A stretch of 64,000 nucleotides of DNA from Myxococcales bacterium. GTDB taxonomy: Bacteria > Myxococcota_A > Polyangia > Palsa-1104 > JAEUJZ01. Where the stretch lies: the NCBI GenBank assembly GCA_016794365.1, contig JAEUKB010000022.1:1-64000 (forward strand), read 5' to 3'. The position numbers were made by a program, and so were the translations under genes. Positions 50,262 to 59,745 of the stretch are shown here, piece by piece (positions within the stretch are counted from its first letter, which is position 1; each line of letters opens with the position of its first letter). A model generated the notes under the pieces. That model ran no database searches. It had not been told where the DNA came from and was given only the letters and a program-made list of their open reading frames with translations.

Positions 50262-50385
50262 GAACGCCTAACCAAACCGTCATGAGGAACCCTGGCAGCA
50301 AAGAGGAGGACCGGAGCGTACGCACAGTACGTGAGGACCGACGATGCAGCAGCCAGGGTCCGCAATAGGTTTCGTTAGGCGTTCT
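50261..50385. repeat. Dispersed palindromic element, copy A
   Basis: The terminal inverted repeats AGAACGCCTAAC (50261-50272) and GTTAGGCGTTCT (50374-50385) are perfect. The interior carries a second inverted repeat (ACCCTGGC with GCCAGGGT), a GGAGCGTACGC core and GTGAGGACCG. The element begins on the last base of the TAA stop of the LRR gene and lies between two convergent genes, as a terminator-type or REP-type element would. Confidence 0.9.
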
Positions 50386-50423
50386 AAGTCCGCGTGCGCT
50401 TTCTCTGCACATCCCGCTGATTC

Positions 50424-51563
50424 CTAGCCTGCCACCCACATTCCAAGCGCTTGACGAAAAGTCTGAATGACGAGCAGGATCGTCAGTACGCTCGTACATA
50501 GCGCAAAGCTTCTTCGCGACAGAGGCAACAGCGCAGCCGCAACAAAGACCGGAAACAGGACTGTCACAAAGCGCCCAAGTGAGTTTGGACTGCTCATTGA
50601 AATAAGCAGCGTGAGCAGCGCCCACACCAGATAGGAAAGCGTCAGCTTCGAGCGCGCCCACCACAGCAGCACAACGGACGGAATCACAAACAAAAAGAGC
50701 TGCGGATGACCAAACAGTCGTCCCATCACACCCAGCAGCGGAACAGAATCACTTGGCTGAAGCAGCGCGCCTCCCGCCCAGCCTGGTGCTGCTTGACTCA
50801 AGACAAACTGCCATGGTGTTCCACAGTGCTGCCACAAATAGATCATATGTATAAAAAGACCGATTGGACATAGTAATAGAAACAGCGCACGAGCATCCAA
50901 GCGAGAAGGTGTAAATTCAATCGATTCAAGATACGAAATGGCAAGACCGATAGACAACAGCACACCGACGTTTCTCGTTGCGCTCGCGGCGGCTGCAAAG
51001 AGTGCAGATTTTAAAAAATGTCTTCTTTCTGCATAATAAAAAGCACACACGACCAAGCACAAAAACAGAGGCTCTGTGTGAAATGAGCTTAAATACAATG
51101 AATAGGGAAAACAATACAGTAGCAAGAGCGTTCGTTCTGCGATGGCAAAGCCAAAGCGATCTCGAACCAATCGAAACAGCATGAAGCTGGCGATCAGACA
51201 CGCAAGCTGACTGACAATCAGACCGGACCAGGCTACTTGGCCAATGAGCAGGCTCAGTCCTTTGGTCAGCGAAGGCAACAACGGAAAAAACGCCGTGTTG
51301 CTCTGCTGGCCTGGCACGATGACGCGATCGTATCCTTGTGTTGCAATGTTATGATACCAGCCCGCATCCCAGCGCAGCCAGCCGTCCAGCCATGGATTGT
51401 CGGGCAATGCTCGCCACGTTCCAGCCGTCAGGTGCTCTGCAAAGAATGACAGCGCGACATATCCGACAATCAGCAACAGCAAGCGATTGCCAATCAGAAA
51501 GCCCACAAGCAGCGCTTTTCGCCAAGCTGGCACGGACGATGAATCAGACACAGAAGCAGACAT
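50424..51563 (-). CDS. PIG-V-like mannosyltransferase, integral membrane
   Basis: From Met 51563 it is 379 aa (387 from 51587). There are about ten hydrophobic helices. The loop after the first helix contains LDGWLRWDAGWYHNIATQGYD and NTAFFPLLP, the signature of GPI-mannosyltransferase-2-like (PIG-V) GT-C enzymes with the catalytic Asp in WDAGWY. It should use a lipid-linked mannose donor to glycosylate a lipid or protein at the periplasmic face. The acceptor is unknown. Confidence 0.82.
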   Translation of the reverse strand: MSASVSDSSSVPAWRKALLVGFLIGNRLLLLIVGYVALSFFAEHLTAGTWRALPDNPWLDGWLRWDAGWYHNIATQGYDRVIVPGQQSNTAFFPLLPSLTKGLSLLIGQVAWSGLIVSQLACLIASFMLFRLVRDRFGFAIAERTLLLLYCFPYSLYLSSFHTEPLFLCLVVCAFYYAERRHFLKSALFAAAASATRNVGVLLSIGLAISYLESIEFTPSRLDARALFLLLCPIGLFIHMIYLWQHCGTPWQFVLSQAAPGWAGGALLQPSDSVPLLGVMGRLFGHPQLFLFVIPSVVLLWWARSKLTLSYLVWALLTLLISMSSPNSLGRFVTVLFPVFVAAALLPLSRRSFALCTSVLTILLVIQTFRQALGMWVAG

Positions 51564-51587
51564 CGCGCGCAGGGTGTCCCAAGCCAT

Positions 51588-51863
51588 GCAGACAAGTCAA
51601 CGTCCGCAAGGTCTGGTGCCTGCGCTGACTGTTGTTCGGCGCTGTAACCTGAGTCCACTCCGAAACCAACGGATGGAGACTGAGCGCGGGGGCGACCGGA
51701 GCGCTTTTTTTCGGACCACCTGCGGGACGGAAAAAGTCTCGTAGGGTAGCGGGGCCCACGAGGAATGTGCGGGTTTGGGAATGGATGGAGTGTAAGTCGC
51801 TGTTTTCTGTCGGCAATGCTCGTCGTACTTTCCTCAATATTAGTCATTTGATATAAGTAATTT
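51588..51863. other. Divergent intergenic region
   Basis: 276 bp between the mannosyltransferase and nrfH. No gene was recognised. It should hold the nrfHA promoter; an AT-rich stretch at about 51835-51860 directly before the nrfH start is the likely -10 region. No FNR-like box (TTGAT-N4-ATCAA) was evident. Confidence 0.4.
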
Positions 51864-52454
51864 ATGGCAAGAACATGGACCCAGCGCATGTCTCAGTACA
51901 TGTCCCAGTATATGTCAGAGACAGCGAGTCTGTCGCTGGTGCTTGTGCTGGCCGCGTCCGTCGGAGCTGCGCTCGGTCTGGGCGTCTTTACGTTTCGCTA
52001 TGCCAAGGGATTTTCGTACTTTAAGACCGATCCCGCAGCGTGCGCGAACTGTCACATCATGCAGCGGCAGTACGATGGATGGCAGACGGCAAGCCATCAC
52101 ACGGTGGCGCGCTGTGTGGACTGTCACTTGCCCGATTCCTTCATTCCCAAGTATCTGACCAAGGCTGAAAACGGCTGGCGTCACGGCAAGATGTTTACGC
52201 TAGACCGCTTTGTCGAACCGATTGGCCTGACAGAGAGTGCGCGTCGCGTGCTGTTAGACAACTGCAACAAGTGTCACCGCGCGCTGACTGCGGAGCTGGC
52301 TCCTTCGCGTGTGCAGCATGGCGGATCGGACTGTCTGCACTGTCATTCCGCAGTGGGTCACGGACAGCGGGCGGCGCTTGGTGGACCGCTACGCAGCGAC
52401 GAGATTGAGCGAATCCTCCGCAGTGAATCCGATCCATCGCAACCAAAGAAATGA
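51864..52454 (+). CDS. nrfH: NrfH, NapC/NirT-type tetraheme cytochrome c
   Basis: This quinol-oxidising membrane subunit passes electrons to NrfA. It is 196 aa with one N-terminal transmembrane helix ([23 protein letters not shown]). Four haem sites follow in order: CANCH, CVDCH, CNKCH and CLHCH. The start is uncertain, because an imperfect 12-bp repeat makes a cluster of Met codons (residues 1, 9, 13 and 17). It lies 7 bp before nrfA. Confidence 0.93.
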   Translation: MARTWTQRMSQYMSQYMSETASLSLVLVLAASVGAALGLGVFTFRYAKGFSYFKTDPAACANCHIMQRQYDGWQTASHHTVARCVDCHLPDSFIPKYLTKAENGWRHGKMFTLDRFVEPIGLTESARRVLLDNCNKCHRALTAELAPSRVQHGGSDCLHCHSAVGHGQRAALGGPLRSDEIERILRSESDPSQPKK

Positions 52455-52461
52455 GCGCAAG

Positions 52462-53955
52462 ATGGTGAATCAAGAAAACGTCACCTGGTGGAAGACCCGT
52501 GGTGCTGTGCTGGCTGCGATTGCAGTGTCCGCGATCGGATCTGCAAGCGTCACCGCGCTGCTGACCAACATCACAGAAAAGAAGACAGAGCAGCGGAACC
52601 AGTACGTTCGTACCGTGGACGTAGGAGAAGACGATACGGACCCCGAAAAGTGGGGCAAGAACTGGCCCGCTCAGTACGATGGTTACCGACGGACCGCCAT
52701 CAAGACAGCAACTCGCTTTGGGGGACATGCCGGAAGCGAAGCGCTGCCCGATGAAAAGATCGATCGAGATCCATGGCTGCGGCGAATGTTTCTGGGCTAC
52801 GCATTTTCGATCGACTACCGCGATCGGCGCGGACACGCCTACATGCTGCATGATCAGGAAGCGACGCAGCGCTTGACCAAGCCACAGTCTGGATCGTGTC
52901 TGCACTGTCATGCATCGGTGATGCCGCTGTATCGCTCGCTCGGCGGTGGGGATGCAGTGAAGGGCTTTGAACAGACCTTCAAGTTTAGCTATCAAGAGCT
53001 AAACAAACAGCTTCACGACAGCGGACATGCGCATCCTGTCAGCTGTGTGGACTGTCATGATTCCAAGACGATGGCGCTGCGTGTCACGCGACCAGGATTC
53101 CTAAAAGGAATTGCTGCGCTGGCTGCGTCCGATGCGCCGGTTCCTGCGATTCCTAGCATTGCGGAATATCGAAAGGGATCCAAGGACAAGCCGTACGATC
53201 CGAACGAGCGCGCATCCCGCAATGAGATGCGATCGTTTGTGTGTGGACAGTGTCACGTTGAGTACTACTGCTCGACGAAGATGCCGCTGACATTCCCGTG
53301 GGGAAAAGGGGTCAAGGTCGAACAGATCGAAGCGTTCTGGAACGAAACCAAGTTCCCGGATGGCAGTCCGTTTGGTGACTACGTTCACAAAGAAACGGGG
53401 GCTTCGATCCTGAAAGCACAGCATCCAGAGTTCGAGCTGTGGACCGAAGGAGTTCATGCGCAAGCAGGGGTTTCCTGTGCGGACTGTCACATGCCGTATC
53501 AGCGCGAAGGTGCGTCGAAGATTAGCGATCACTGGGTGCGGAGTCCGCTCCTCAATGTGAATCGCGCCTGTCAGTCCTGTCATCGTACCGATGAAAGTGA
53601 GCTACGTCGGCGGGTCGATACGATTCAGCAGCGCAACCATGATCTGATGCAGCGCGGTGGGGCTGCGATCACTGCGCTGATGGATGCGATTGTGGCTGCG
53701 AAGTCACGCGGCGTAACGCAAGAACTGCTTCGTCCGGCACTGGAACTACAGCGCAAGGCGCAGTGGCGACTCGACTTTGTGGCAGCGGAAAACAGCATGG
53801 GATTTCATGCACCCCAGGAAGCCGCACGGATCTTGGGAGAAGCGGCTGACTACGCACGTCAAGGTCAGCTCGCAGCGGTCCTTTCTGGCGCGATACCGAG
53901 CGGAGCACCAAGTGCAACACCTGGCGCTGCACCAAGCGCAACACCTGCAAAGTAG
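52462..53955 (+). CDS. nrfA: Ammonia-forming nitrite reductase NrfA (CxxCH type)
   Basis: This pentahaem periplasmic enzyme reduces nitrite to ammonia with six electrons. From ATG 52462 it is 497 aa. An N-terminal anchor or signal ([22 protein letters not shown]) precedes five haem motifs: CLHCH (146-150), CVDCH (195-199), [10 protein letters not shown] (261), CADCH and CQSCH. In the classical enzyme the first motif is CxxCK; here it is CxxCH, the variant form known from some epsilon- and deltaproteobacteria. The C-terminus is a Ser/Ala/Pro-rich tail. The pair nrfHA forms the complete respiratory nitrite ammonification unit. Confidence 0.93.
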   Translation: MVNQENVTWWKTRGAVLAAIAVSAIGSASVTALLTNITEKKTEQRNQYVRTVDVGEDDTDPEKWGKNWPAQYDGYRRTAIKTATRFGGHAGSEALPDEKIDRDPWLRRMFLGYAFSIDYRDRRGHAYMLHDQEATQRLTKPQSGSCLHCHASVMPLYRSLGGGDAVKGFEQTFKFSYQELNKQLHDSGHAHPVSCVDCHDSKTMALRVTRPGFLKGIAALAASDAPVPAIPSIAEYRKGSKDKPYDPNERASRNEMRSFVCGQCHVEYYCSTKMPLTFPWGKGVKVEQIEAFWNETKFPDGSPFGDYVHKETGASILKAQHPEFELWTEGVHAQAGVSCADCHMPYQREGASKISDHWVRSPLLNVNRACQSCHRTDESELRRRVDTIQQRNHDLMQRGGAAITALMDAIVAAKSRGVTQELLRPALELQRKAQWRLDFVAAENSMGFHAPQEAARILGEAADYARQGQLAAVLSGAIPSGAPSATPGAAPSATPAK

Positions 53956-54029
53956 ACCCGCGCAGCGGACGCCCGATTCGCTTTGTTTCGGAGTCCGTAC
54001 GCACGCGGTCTGAGCGTCCAGATTCCTTC

Positions 54030-55292
54030 CTAAAACACGATCGGAATGTCTACTTGCAGCGTGTGATACTTGCGGGTGGCCAGGACTCCCCAAAGGCCTG
54101 GTTCATAGACGAGCGCCGGTCGCAGCCAGTGACCACCCGGTAGCTTGATGTGAAAGCGCGGTCCGATCGCCAGCGAGAGGTTCTGTCGCAGACCTTGGAC
54201 CGGCAAGCCTTTGTCTGCATTCGCTTCATCTGCGAGCACGGACTTCGGATCGGTCAGCCAGCGCTGAAAGCGAAGCTCTGTCCCAAGTGACAGCCACTGC
54301 GCGATGAAATATCCGATGTGTAGTCCTGCTGTGAAGTTGGCCTTGAAGACATCGGGATTGGCCAGCTCATTGCGCGCGCGGAACAGCTCAAAGAACGTGA
54401 CTTCTGCTTGTACGGTCCAGCGATGTGCGATGTATGCAAGGTCGATTCCCTCGACGAGCGCCCAGTCATTGACCGCGAACATCACGTTGTCCATGGCCGA
54501 TCGGGAAAGCTGTCCTGCGGGGGCCTCTGCTCCGCTTGCGCCGGGCTCGCTGGCTGCGCTGACCCCTGATCCAACCGGAATCGTGGTCGCAGCAAAGACA
54601 GAGAGTCGGACACTCGGGCTGAGCTTGTGCGAATAAAAGCCGCCGATCTGAATGTTGGTGGATGCAACGCCACACTTGGTCAGCGTGGTCTTGGTCTGCA
54701 TCGTGGTTGGATCGGTGGTTGTTTGATCTGCGCAGTTGTCGGCTCCTGGCTCGTCGCCCGTGATGCGCGGAGGACGATTCCCAACGACACCAAAGCGGAC
54801 GATTCCCATCCAAGCAGGATGAAAGCGATACCCGATGGTTGGTAGGAATGCGCCGGTAAAGCCTTGTGCCAGCTGCTCGGGCTGACCGCTTGGTGCGATG
54901 TTCTGCTGATAGAAAGAAAACACGGTGTCCAGTCGCAGCACTGAGACAGGAATGATAGGACGCAGTCCAAACGGCAAGGAGTACGGCGCAGGGGGCGGCA
55001 TAGGAGTCGCAGGCGTCGCAGGTATTGGCACAGACGCTGGTGATGAAGCAGCGCTGCTGATCGATGCAGTCTCTGATGCAGCAGAAGACGTGGCAGCAGG
55101 TGCAGGGGGAGGCATCAAAATATAAGGAGGCGGCGGCGGAAGCTCGCTCGGCTTCGGTACAGGATCTGTAAAGGGGGGACTCTGGATCTGTGCTGGACTC
55201 TGTGCCTGCGCGGGCAGCGCGCTACAGTAGGAGAGCAAGAGTCCCGTAAAGAGCCCTGGTCGCAGCAAAGAGTGAGCGCGACAGACCGTCAT
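54030..55292 (-). CDS. Outer-membrane beta-barrel protein
   Basis: From ATG 55292 (AAGGGA upstream) it is 420 aa. A signal peptide ends at SALPAQAQ. A Pro/Ala/Ser-rich linker spans about residues 30-110, followed by alternating amphipathic strands (VSVLRLDTVFSFYQQN, GGFYSHKLSPSVRLSVFAATTIPVG, AHRWTVQAEVTFFELF) and a terminal Phe (DIPIVF), the outer-membrane insertion signal. The ligand is unknown. It converges on nrfA but need not be related to it. Confidence 0.8.
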   Translation of the reverse strand: MTVCRAHSLLRPGLFTGLLLSYCSALPAQAQSPAQIQSPPFTDPVPKPSELPPPPPYILMPPPAPAATSSAASETASISSAASSPASVPIPATPATPMPPPAPYSLPFGLRPIIPVSVLRLDTVFSFYQQNIAPSGQPEQLAQGFTGAFLPTIGYRFHPAWMGIVRFGVVGNRPPRITGDEPGADNCADQTTTDPTTMQTKTTLTKCGVASTNIQIGGFYSHKLSPSVRLSVFAATTIPVGSGVSAASEPGASGAEAPAGQLSRSAMDNVMFAVNDWALVEGIDLAYIAHRWTVQAEVTFFELFRARNELANPDVFKANFTAGLHIGYFIAQWLSLGTELRFQRWLTDPKSVLADEANADKGLPVQGLRQNLSLAIGPRFHIKLPGGHWLRPALVYEPGLWGVLATRKYHTLQVDIPIVF

Positions 55293-55649
55293 CTGATGTT
55301 CCCTTCCGAAGCTCGCACTGTTTCGTGTACGCATGAACAGACCGCCCGCTGCTTTGGTGTGGAAGCAGCCTCTCTGCGTCGCTGAGACTGTCCCAGCGAG
55401 CCCACCACAGTTTTACGACCACTCCTTGCTGCAAGCAACCAAATATGAATCATTTGCTTTGCATAATAATTTCTATGACTTTCCGTCGTGTCTGCGAAGG
55501 TGCGATGAGTTCGACAGGGCGGCAGTCATGTGGTTCGCGCTGAGTCATGAGCCGTAGGCTTCGACCACATCGTGCATGGATCGATGGATCTCTGCTCCGT
55601 CGGTATCTGGCTCGACAGAGCGATGGTTCGCGCCTATCCTCATGCCACC
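55293..55649. other. Divergent intergenic region
   Basis: 357 bp between the outer-membrane protein gene and the serine hydrolase gene. No gene was recognised. An AT-rich stretch around 55440-55480 (with GCATAATAATT) is a possible promoter for the serine hydrolase, leaving a long 5' untranslated region. An in-frame ATG at 55572 would shorten it. Confidence 0.35.
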
Positions 55650-56807
55650 ATGCTCAGACGCAATTTCCTTGGTCATGCTGTCCTGTTTGCAAGTGCATTC
55701 CCTTCGTTTGCCAAGTCTGTACGCGCCAGCCAGTCTGCACCGTCTGTCTGGATGGAGATTGCCCAACAGGTCATTCAATCGAACATCAGCCCTGGCATTC
55801 AGCTTGTTGTCATGAAAGCGGGTGTATTGACCGAAAATATCGCACTTGGCTTTGGTAACTTAGAAACAAAGACCGTAGTTTCGCCGCAATCTGTTTTTCG
55901 GATTGGCTCACTGACAAAACAGATCACTTGTACGCTGCTACTGAAATTGCAAAGTGAGAAAAGGCTATCGTTCAACGATCCAGCTGCAAAATATCTACCA
56001 TTTTTGAGCAAGCATGCAGCGTGTACGATCAAAGAACTTGCACAGCATACAGCAGGAATTCACGAAGAACCAGAAGCGCCTGAGCTACATGGTGAAGTGA
56101 CACAACTGCGATTGGCACAAGCGATCTCTGAACAGAGACAGTTTTTCGATTTTCCACCAGGAACTGCATGGTTATATAGCAACGCAGGATATATCATATT
56201 GGGAGCGATCATCGAATCGGTTACCAAGCAGTCACTCAGCAGCGTCGTTGAGTCTTATCTTTCAAAGAAACTGAATCTATCGAATACAACTTACGATGAT
56301 CTGATGCCGATTGTGATGGGCAGGACTTCAGGATATTCACAGACAGAGTCAACCAAGCAGCCTTTCAAGAATGCAGCTGTGATTGATGTGATCCAATCGG
56401 GTGCTGCGGGAGCAATGCGCTCGACGGCACTTGAGCTGGCGACGCTTCATCAAGCACTCTTGCTTGGATCCTTGCTGACGCCGTCCGAGCGAGCCGAGCT
56501 TCTCTCTCCATCGTTATTGAGAAATGGAAAGCCATCCAATACAAATCGATTTAGCGAGCAAGATCGAGCCATGGGAGATGCCCACTATGGGCTTGGTGTG
56601 CATCTTGATTCATCGTCCACTCGCGACAAGAGCTTGATCGTTCATCATAGCGGATTTATTAGTGGATTTTCAGCGTACTTGGCAACCCATATTCAATCAA
56701 AAACAACGATTGTGTGTCTGTATAATGTGGATGCAAATCCTCGGCTTCCGTTTCGTGACATTCGCCGTGCAACCTTTCGTGATGTGCTGCTAACTGCCAA
56801 GCCGTAG
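55650..56807 (+). CDS. Class C beta-lactamase-like serine hydrolase
   Basis: From ATG 55650 it is 385 aa. The N-terminus (LRRNFLGHAVLFASAFPSFAKS) is a signal peptide with a twin Arg. Catalytic motifs are S87-L-T-K90 (SxxK), Y176-S-N (YxN) and HHSGFISGF as the third (KTG-like) motif. The family includes AmpC-type lactamases, D,D-peptidases and esterases; nothing indicates the substrate. Codon use is more AT-rich than flanking genes. Confidence 0.85.
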   Translation: MLRRNFLGHAVLFASAFPSFAKSVRASQSAPSVWMEIAQQVIQSNISPGIQLVVMKAGVLTENIALGFGNLETKTVVSPQSVFRIGSLTKQITCTLLLKLQSEKRLSFNDPAAKYLPFLSKHAACTIKELAQHTAGIHEEPEAPELHGEVTQLRLAQAISEQRQFFDFPPGTAWLYSNAGYIILGAIIESVTKQSLSSVVESYLSKKLNLSNTTYDDLMPIVMGRTSGYSQTESTKQPFKNAAVIDVIQSGAAGAMRSTALELATLHQALLLGSLLTPSERAELLSPSLLRNGKPSNTNRFSEQDRAMGDAHYGLGVHLDSSSTRDKSLIVHHSGFISGFSAYLATHIQSKTTIVCLYNVDANPRLPFRDIRRATFRDVLLTAKP

Positions 56808-57159
56808 GAAGGTTCCAGCGAAAAATGGTTTCCGGTCGGCCCACGCTTCGTTTTTCGTCAAAAAGGACACTTGTGACCTGCTGAAAGCCTGATGGCTCCC
56901 TTCCGACTTCCCTTTTTCGTCCCGGATGAAGATCATTGTTGGCTGTAATGTCCCTGGCGCTGCGCGACGTTTTCGTCTCAGGTGGACTCCTTGCGTGCGC
57001 TCCATGACACGCTGATTCGTCGGTGTATGTGAGTCGATGACGGCTGCACGCAATCTCGCTCTACGTCCCTGATCCAGAGCGCTGCGCCGATGCCGGATGC
57101 TGGTGAATTACGCAAGAAAAAGAGCCGTAGGACGGCCTGTGTCTGCGCTGTGGGAGGGA
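56808..57159. other. Intergenic region
   Basis: 352 bp between the serine hydrolase stop and dispersed element copy B. No open frame with family motifs and no clear ribosome site was seen. Several T-rich runs follow GC-rich stretches, but I could not define a convincing terminator. Confidence 0.35.
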
Positions 57160-57290
57160 TTCAGAACGCCTCACAAAACCGTCATGAGGAACTCTGGTGA
57201 CCCAGAGGAAGACCGGAGCGTACGCAAAGTACGTGAGGATAGACGATGCAGCCAACGGGGTCTGCAATCGATGTTGTGCGGCGTTCTGAA
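57160..57290. repeat. Dispersed palindromic element, copy B
   Basis: The terminal inverted repeats are TTCAGAACGCCTCACAA (57160-57176) and TTGTGCGGCGTTCTGAA (57274-57290), with one mismatch. The core shares ACCGTCATGAGGAAC, GACCGGAGCGTACGCA, AGTACGTGAGGA and CGATGCAGCCA with copies A, C and D. It directly abuts the TAA stop of the minus-strand STAS-like gene (57291-57293) and lies between convergent genes. Confidence 0.9.
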
Positions 57291-57755
57291 TTACACCACA
57301 TGAGAGGACTTGTAGTGATCTACATAGCGCAGTGCGTTTCCATCAGTCTGGGCAATTCCGTAGAGCCGCTGTCGCTCTTCCAATAGCCACACCATCCCGT
57401 GTGATAGGTGCGTAAAGTGTTTGGTGTTTTGGTGATAGCTTCCAAGCAGTCGCATCGTTCCCAGCATCAGCGCGTTCATGGTGCGAGCGAGGAGTCCTTC
57501 CCGACAGAATGCGACGGCGTCAATGCGTAGCTTGATTCCGTGCTCGGCCAGAAGGCGACGCGACTCTGGCGGGATCGCGCCGGCCTTTTCCAGATCGGCC
57601 AGCACAAAGCAGCGACCGTACTTGGTCTTGACAGATGAGATCAGCTCGACCAACTGGCGTGCCGCATCTGGTGCCAGCTCACCGTCGGGAGTCAGGAAGA
57701 CCAAGTCCTGATCACTTCGGTACATATTCCGCCCCACCGCAATCGTCTGTTGCAC
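57291..57755 (-). CDS. STAS/SpoIIAA-like protein
   Basis: The 154-aa protein has the layout of SpoIIAA-like domains: a first strand and loop (DLVFLTPDGELAPDAARQLVELISSVKTKYGRCFVLADLEKAGAIPPESRRLLAEHG), a central strand (IDAVAFCREGLLARTMNALML) and a C-terminal helix (HGMVWLLEERQRLYG). Similar short proteins are common in myxobacteria. The specific role is unknown. Its stop is followed at once by element copy B. Confidence 0.6.
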   Translation of the reverse strand: MQQTIAVGRNMYRSDQDLVFLTPDGELAPDAARQLVELISSVKTKYGRCFVLADLEKAGAIPPESRRLLAEHGIKLRIDAVAFCREGLLARTMNALMLGTMRLLGSYHQNTKHFTHLSHGMVWLLEERQRLYGIAQTDGNALRYVDHYKSSHVV

Positions 57756-57951
57756 GACCGCCCTCTGTGCAGAGTGTAGCGTGCGAGCGTGTTAGGGGAC
57801 CGATAAATTCTGCAAGCCAGATAGAAAGTAGTGTCTCTGTCTTCCAATCAAAGTGACTCTGTTTGGATTCCTTTGTGATGCAGAGAAGTCCATTTTCGTA
57901 CCTAAGATTCCGTCGGAACATGTGAACAAAAGGAGTCTCTTGGGAATTCTG

Positions 57952-58863
57952 TCAATTGTCCGCCAATGCGAGATGAACGGGACTGGTTCCGACCCCGCTG
58001 GATGCCGCTGCATTGAAGGTTCCGCTGCCGTCATTTTTGTTCAGGAAGACGTTGAGGTTTGATGACGCAAAGCTGACGGTGGCAAGGTCAATGGCACCGT
58101 CTCCGTTGAGATCTCCTGCAACGATGGCGCGCGGATCGGCTCCGCTGGTGTAGTTCATTGCGCTTCCGTACTGACCCGATCCGGTGGCCAGACGAACAGA
58201 GATGTCATTGCTGGCGCTGTTTACCGCTGCGAGGTCTAGGTTGCCATCGTTGTTAAAGTCTGCGACCGCGACTCCGTACGCTGAGCTGCCAGCGGTAAAT
58301 GCCGTTGCTGCTTGAAACTGACCATCGCCACTTCCCAGCCGAAACATGACCGCTTGATTGGCGTTGCCGCTGTTGGCAGAGACGATGTCTGGCTTTCCGT
58401 CTTTGTTCAGATCCACCGCCAAAACCTGACGTGGATAGGTTCCCATCGTAATGGTGGACGGAATTGAATACTGAAGTGTGCTGGTCAAAAACGAGACGAG
58501 ATCACTTCGCATCGCAGTCTTTCCATCGGGATTGGTGACCACGATGGGAACTTGTCCGCAGGTCGCTGCCTTGAGTGGACTCTTGAGCTGAATCGTCGTC
58601 GAAGAAACCACCGTTACATCCTGCGCGGGGACTCCGGCGATGGTTACTGTGGCTCCGGTTTGAAAGCCCGTTCCGGTCAGTGTGATCGCGGAACCGCCAG
58701 AGTTTTTGACCTGCTTGGGAGACGCATCGCTCACGGCGAGTGTCTCAACTGGAGGAGGCATCTGCTGTTGAGCACCGGGATTGTCGGTTGATCCGCAGTG
58801 AGTGGTCAGGGATGCAGAAAGTAGCGCTGCAGAGATCCATACAAGTCGGTTCCGTACCTTCAT
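57952..58863 (-). CDS. IPT/TIG and FG-GAP repeat lipoprotein, apparently shortened
   Basis: The 303-aa protein has a signal sequence with a likely lipidated Cys23 (the residue before it, His, is unusual for a lipobox). An IPT/TIG immunoglobulin-like domain follows at about residues 45-130 (SGGSAITLTGTGFQTGATVTIAGVPA). FG-GAP/VCBS blades are AVDLNKDGKPDIVSANSG, VADFNNDGNLDLAAVNSA and GDLNGDGAIDLATVSFA. It stops at HLALADN, just where the next blade (normally ADFNGDG...) would begin. This suggests loss of the C-terminal blades, although the remaining reading frame is clean. Confidence 0.8.
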   Translation of the reverse strand: MKVRNRLVWISAALLSASLTTHCGSTDNPGAQQQMPPPVETLAVSDASPKQVKNSGGSAITLTGTGFQTGATVTIAGVPAQDVTVVSSTTIQLKSPLKAATCGQVPIVVTNPDGKTAMRSDLVSFLTSTLQYSIPSTITMGTYPRQVLAVDLNKDGKPDIVSANSGNANQAVMFRLGSGDGQFQAATAFTAGSSAYGVAVADFNNDGNLDLAAVNSASNDISVRLATGSGQYGSAMNYTSGADPRAIVAGDLNGDGAIDLATVSFASSNLNVFLNKNDGSGTFNAAASSGVGTSPVHLALADN

Positions 58864-59046
58864 CTTACGTCTCTCCTCCGGTGATGGAATGAATGCTTAA
58901 CCTGCTGCGTAGGCGGTCGGGACATCGCGCCCCAAAAGCGACGAGCCCGTCGAGATCGTATCATGTCCGCGAGGATCGGATATCCTCGGTTTGCAGCGTG
59001 GCTTGACCTTCAGAAAAAAGCGCAGCCGCGACCAGAGGATGAAGCG

Positions 59047-59745
59047 ATGACAGAACAACTGCGTACACCGGATCCGGATCAGCCAGAGTCCATGGACTTC
59101 ACGATTGCGCCAGAACAGGACGCGCTGCTGGTGGTTGATATGCAGCCGGACTTTATGCCAGGTGGTCCGCTGGCTGTTACAGAAGGAGACACCATCGTGC
59201 CGGGAATCGCTGCGCTGATGCAGCGCTTTTCATTCGTGGTGGCGACGCAAGACTGGCATCCCGCACAGCACATCAGCTTTGCTTCCAGGCATGGACGCAG
59301 TCCGTTTGAAGAGATCTCGCTCTACGGTGTTTCGCAGACGCTGTGGCCCGATCACTGTGTAGTGGGAACGCCTGGGGCCGCGCTACATGAAGGGATTCCG
59401 CAAGACCGAATCGGACTCCTTTTGCGCAAAGGAGTCTACAGCTACATCGATTCCTATAGTGCCTTTCGGGAAAACATCGGTCCTGATGGTCAGCGATGGA
59501 CAACTGGGCTCTCTGCATTCCTGTTGGCGCGTGGAATTCGCCGGGTTTTTGTGTGCGGTCTGGCGCGTGATTTTTGCGTAGGTTGGTCTGCGCTGGATGC
59601 ACAAGCGGAAGGTCTGGCTGCGATCGTCTTGGATGATCTAACCCGCGCTGTGTTTCCTGATCGTCAGGCAGAGACCGATGCGATCTTTGCAAAGGGTGGC
59701 GTGATCCACGGACCGAGCAGCTGGCTCAAAGGGGGCGCACTGTGA
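59047..59745 (+). CDS. pncA: Nicotinamidase
   Basis: This enzyme hydrolyses nicotinamide to nicotinate for NAD salvage. From ATG 59047 (GAGGA upstream) it is 232 aa; ATG 58963 would add 28 residues. Catalytic elements are LLVVDMQPDF (Asp), QDWHPAQHISFAS (metal His and Asp), the Lys in LLRKGVYSYIDSYSAF and the nucleophilic Cys in VCGLARDFCVGWS. It overlaps pncB by 4 bases (GTGA), so the two are translationally coupled. Confidence 0.93.
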   Translation: MTEQLRTPDPDQPESMDFTIAPEQDALLVVDMQPDFMPGGPLAVTEGDTIVPGIAALMQRFSFVVATQDWHPAQHISFASRHGRSPFEEISLYGVSQTLWPDHCVVGTPGAALHEGIPQDRIGLLLRKGVYSYIDSYSAFRENIGPDGQRWTTGLSAFLLARGIRRVFVCGLARDFCVGWSALDAQAEGLAAIVLDDLTRAVFPDRQAETDAIFAKGGVIHGPSSWLKGGAL

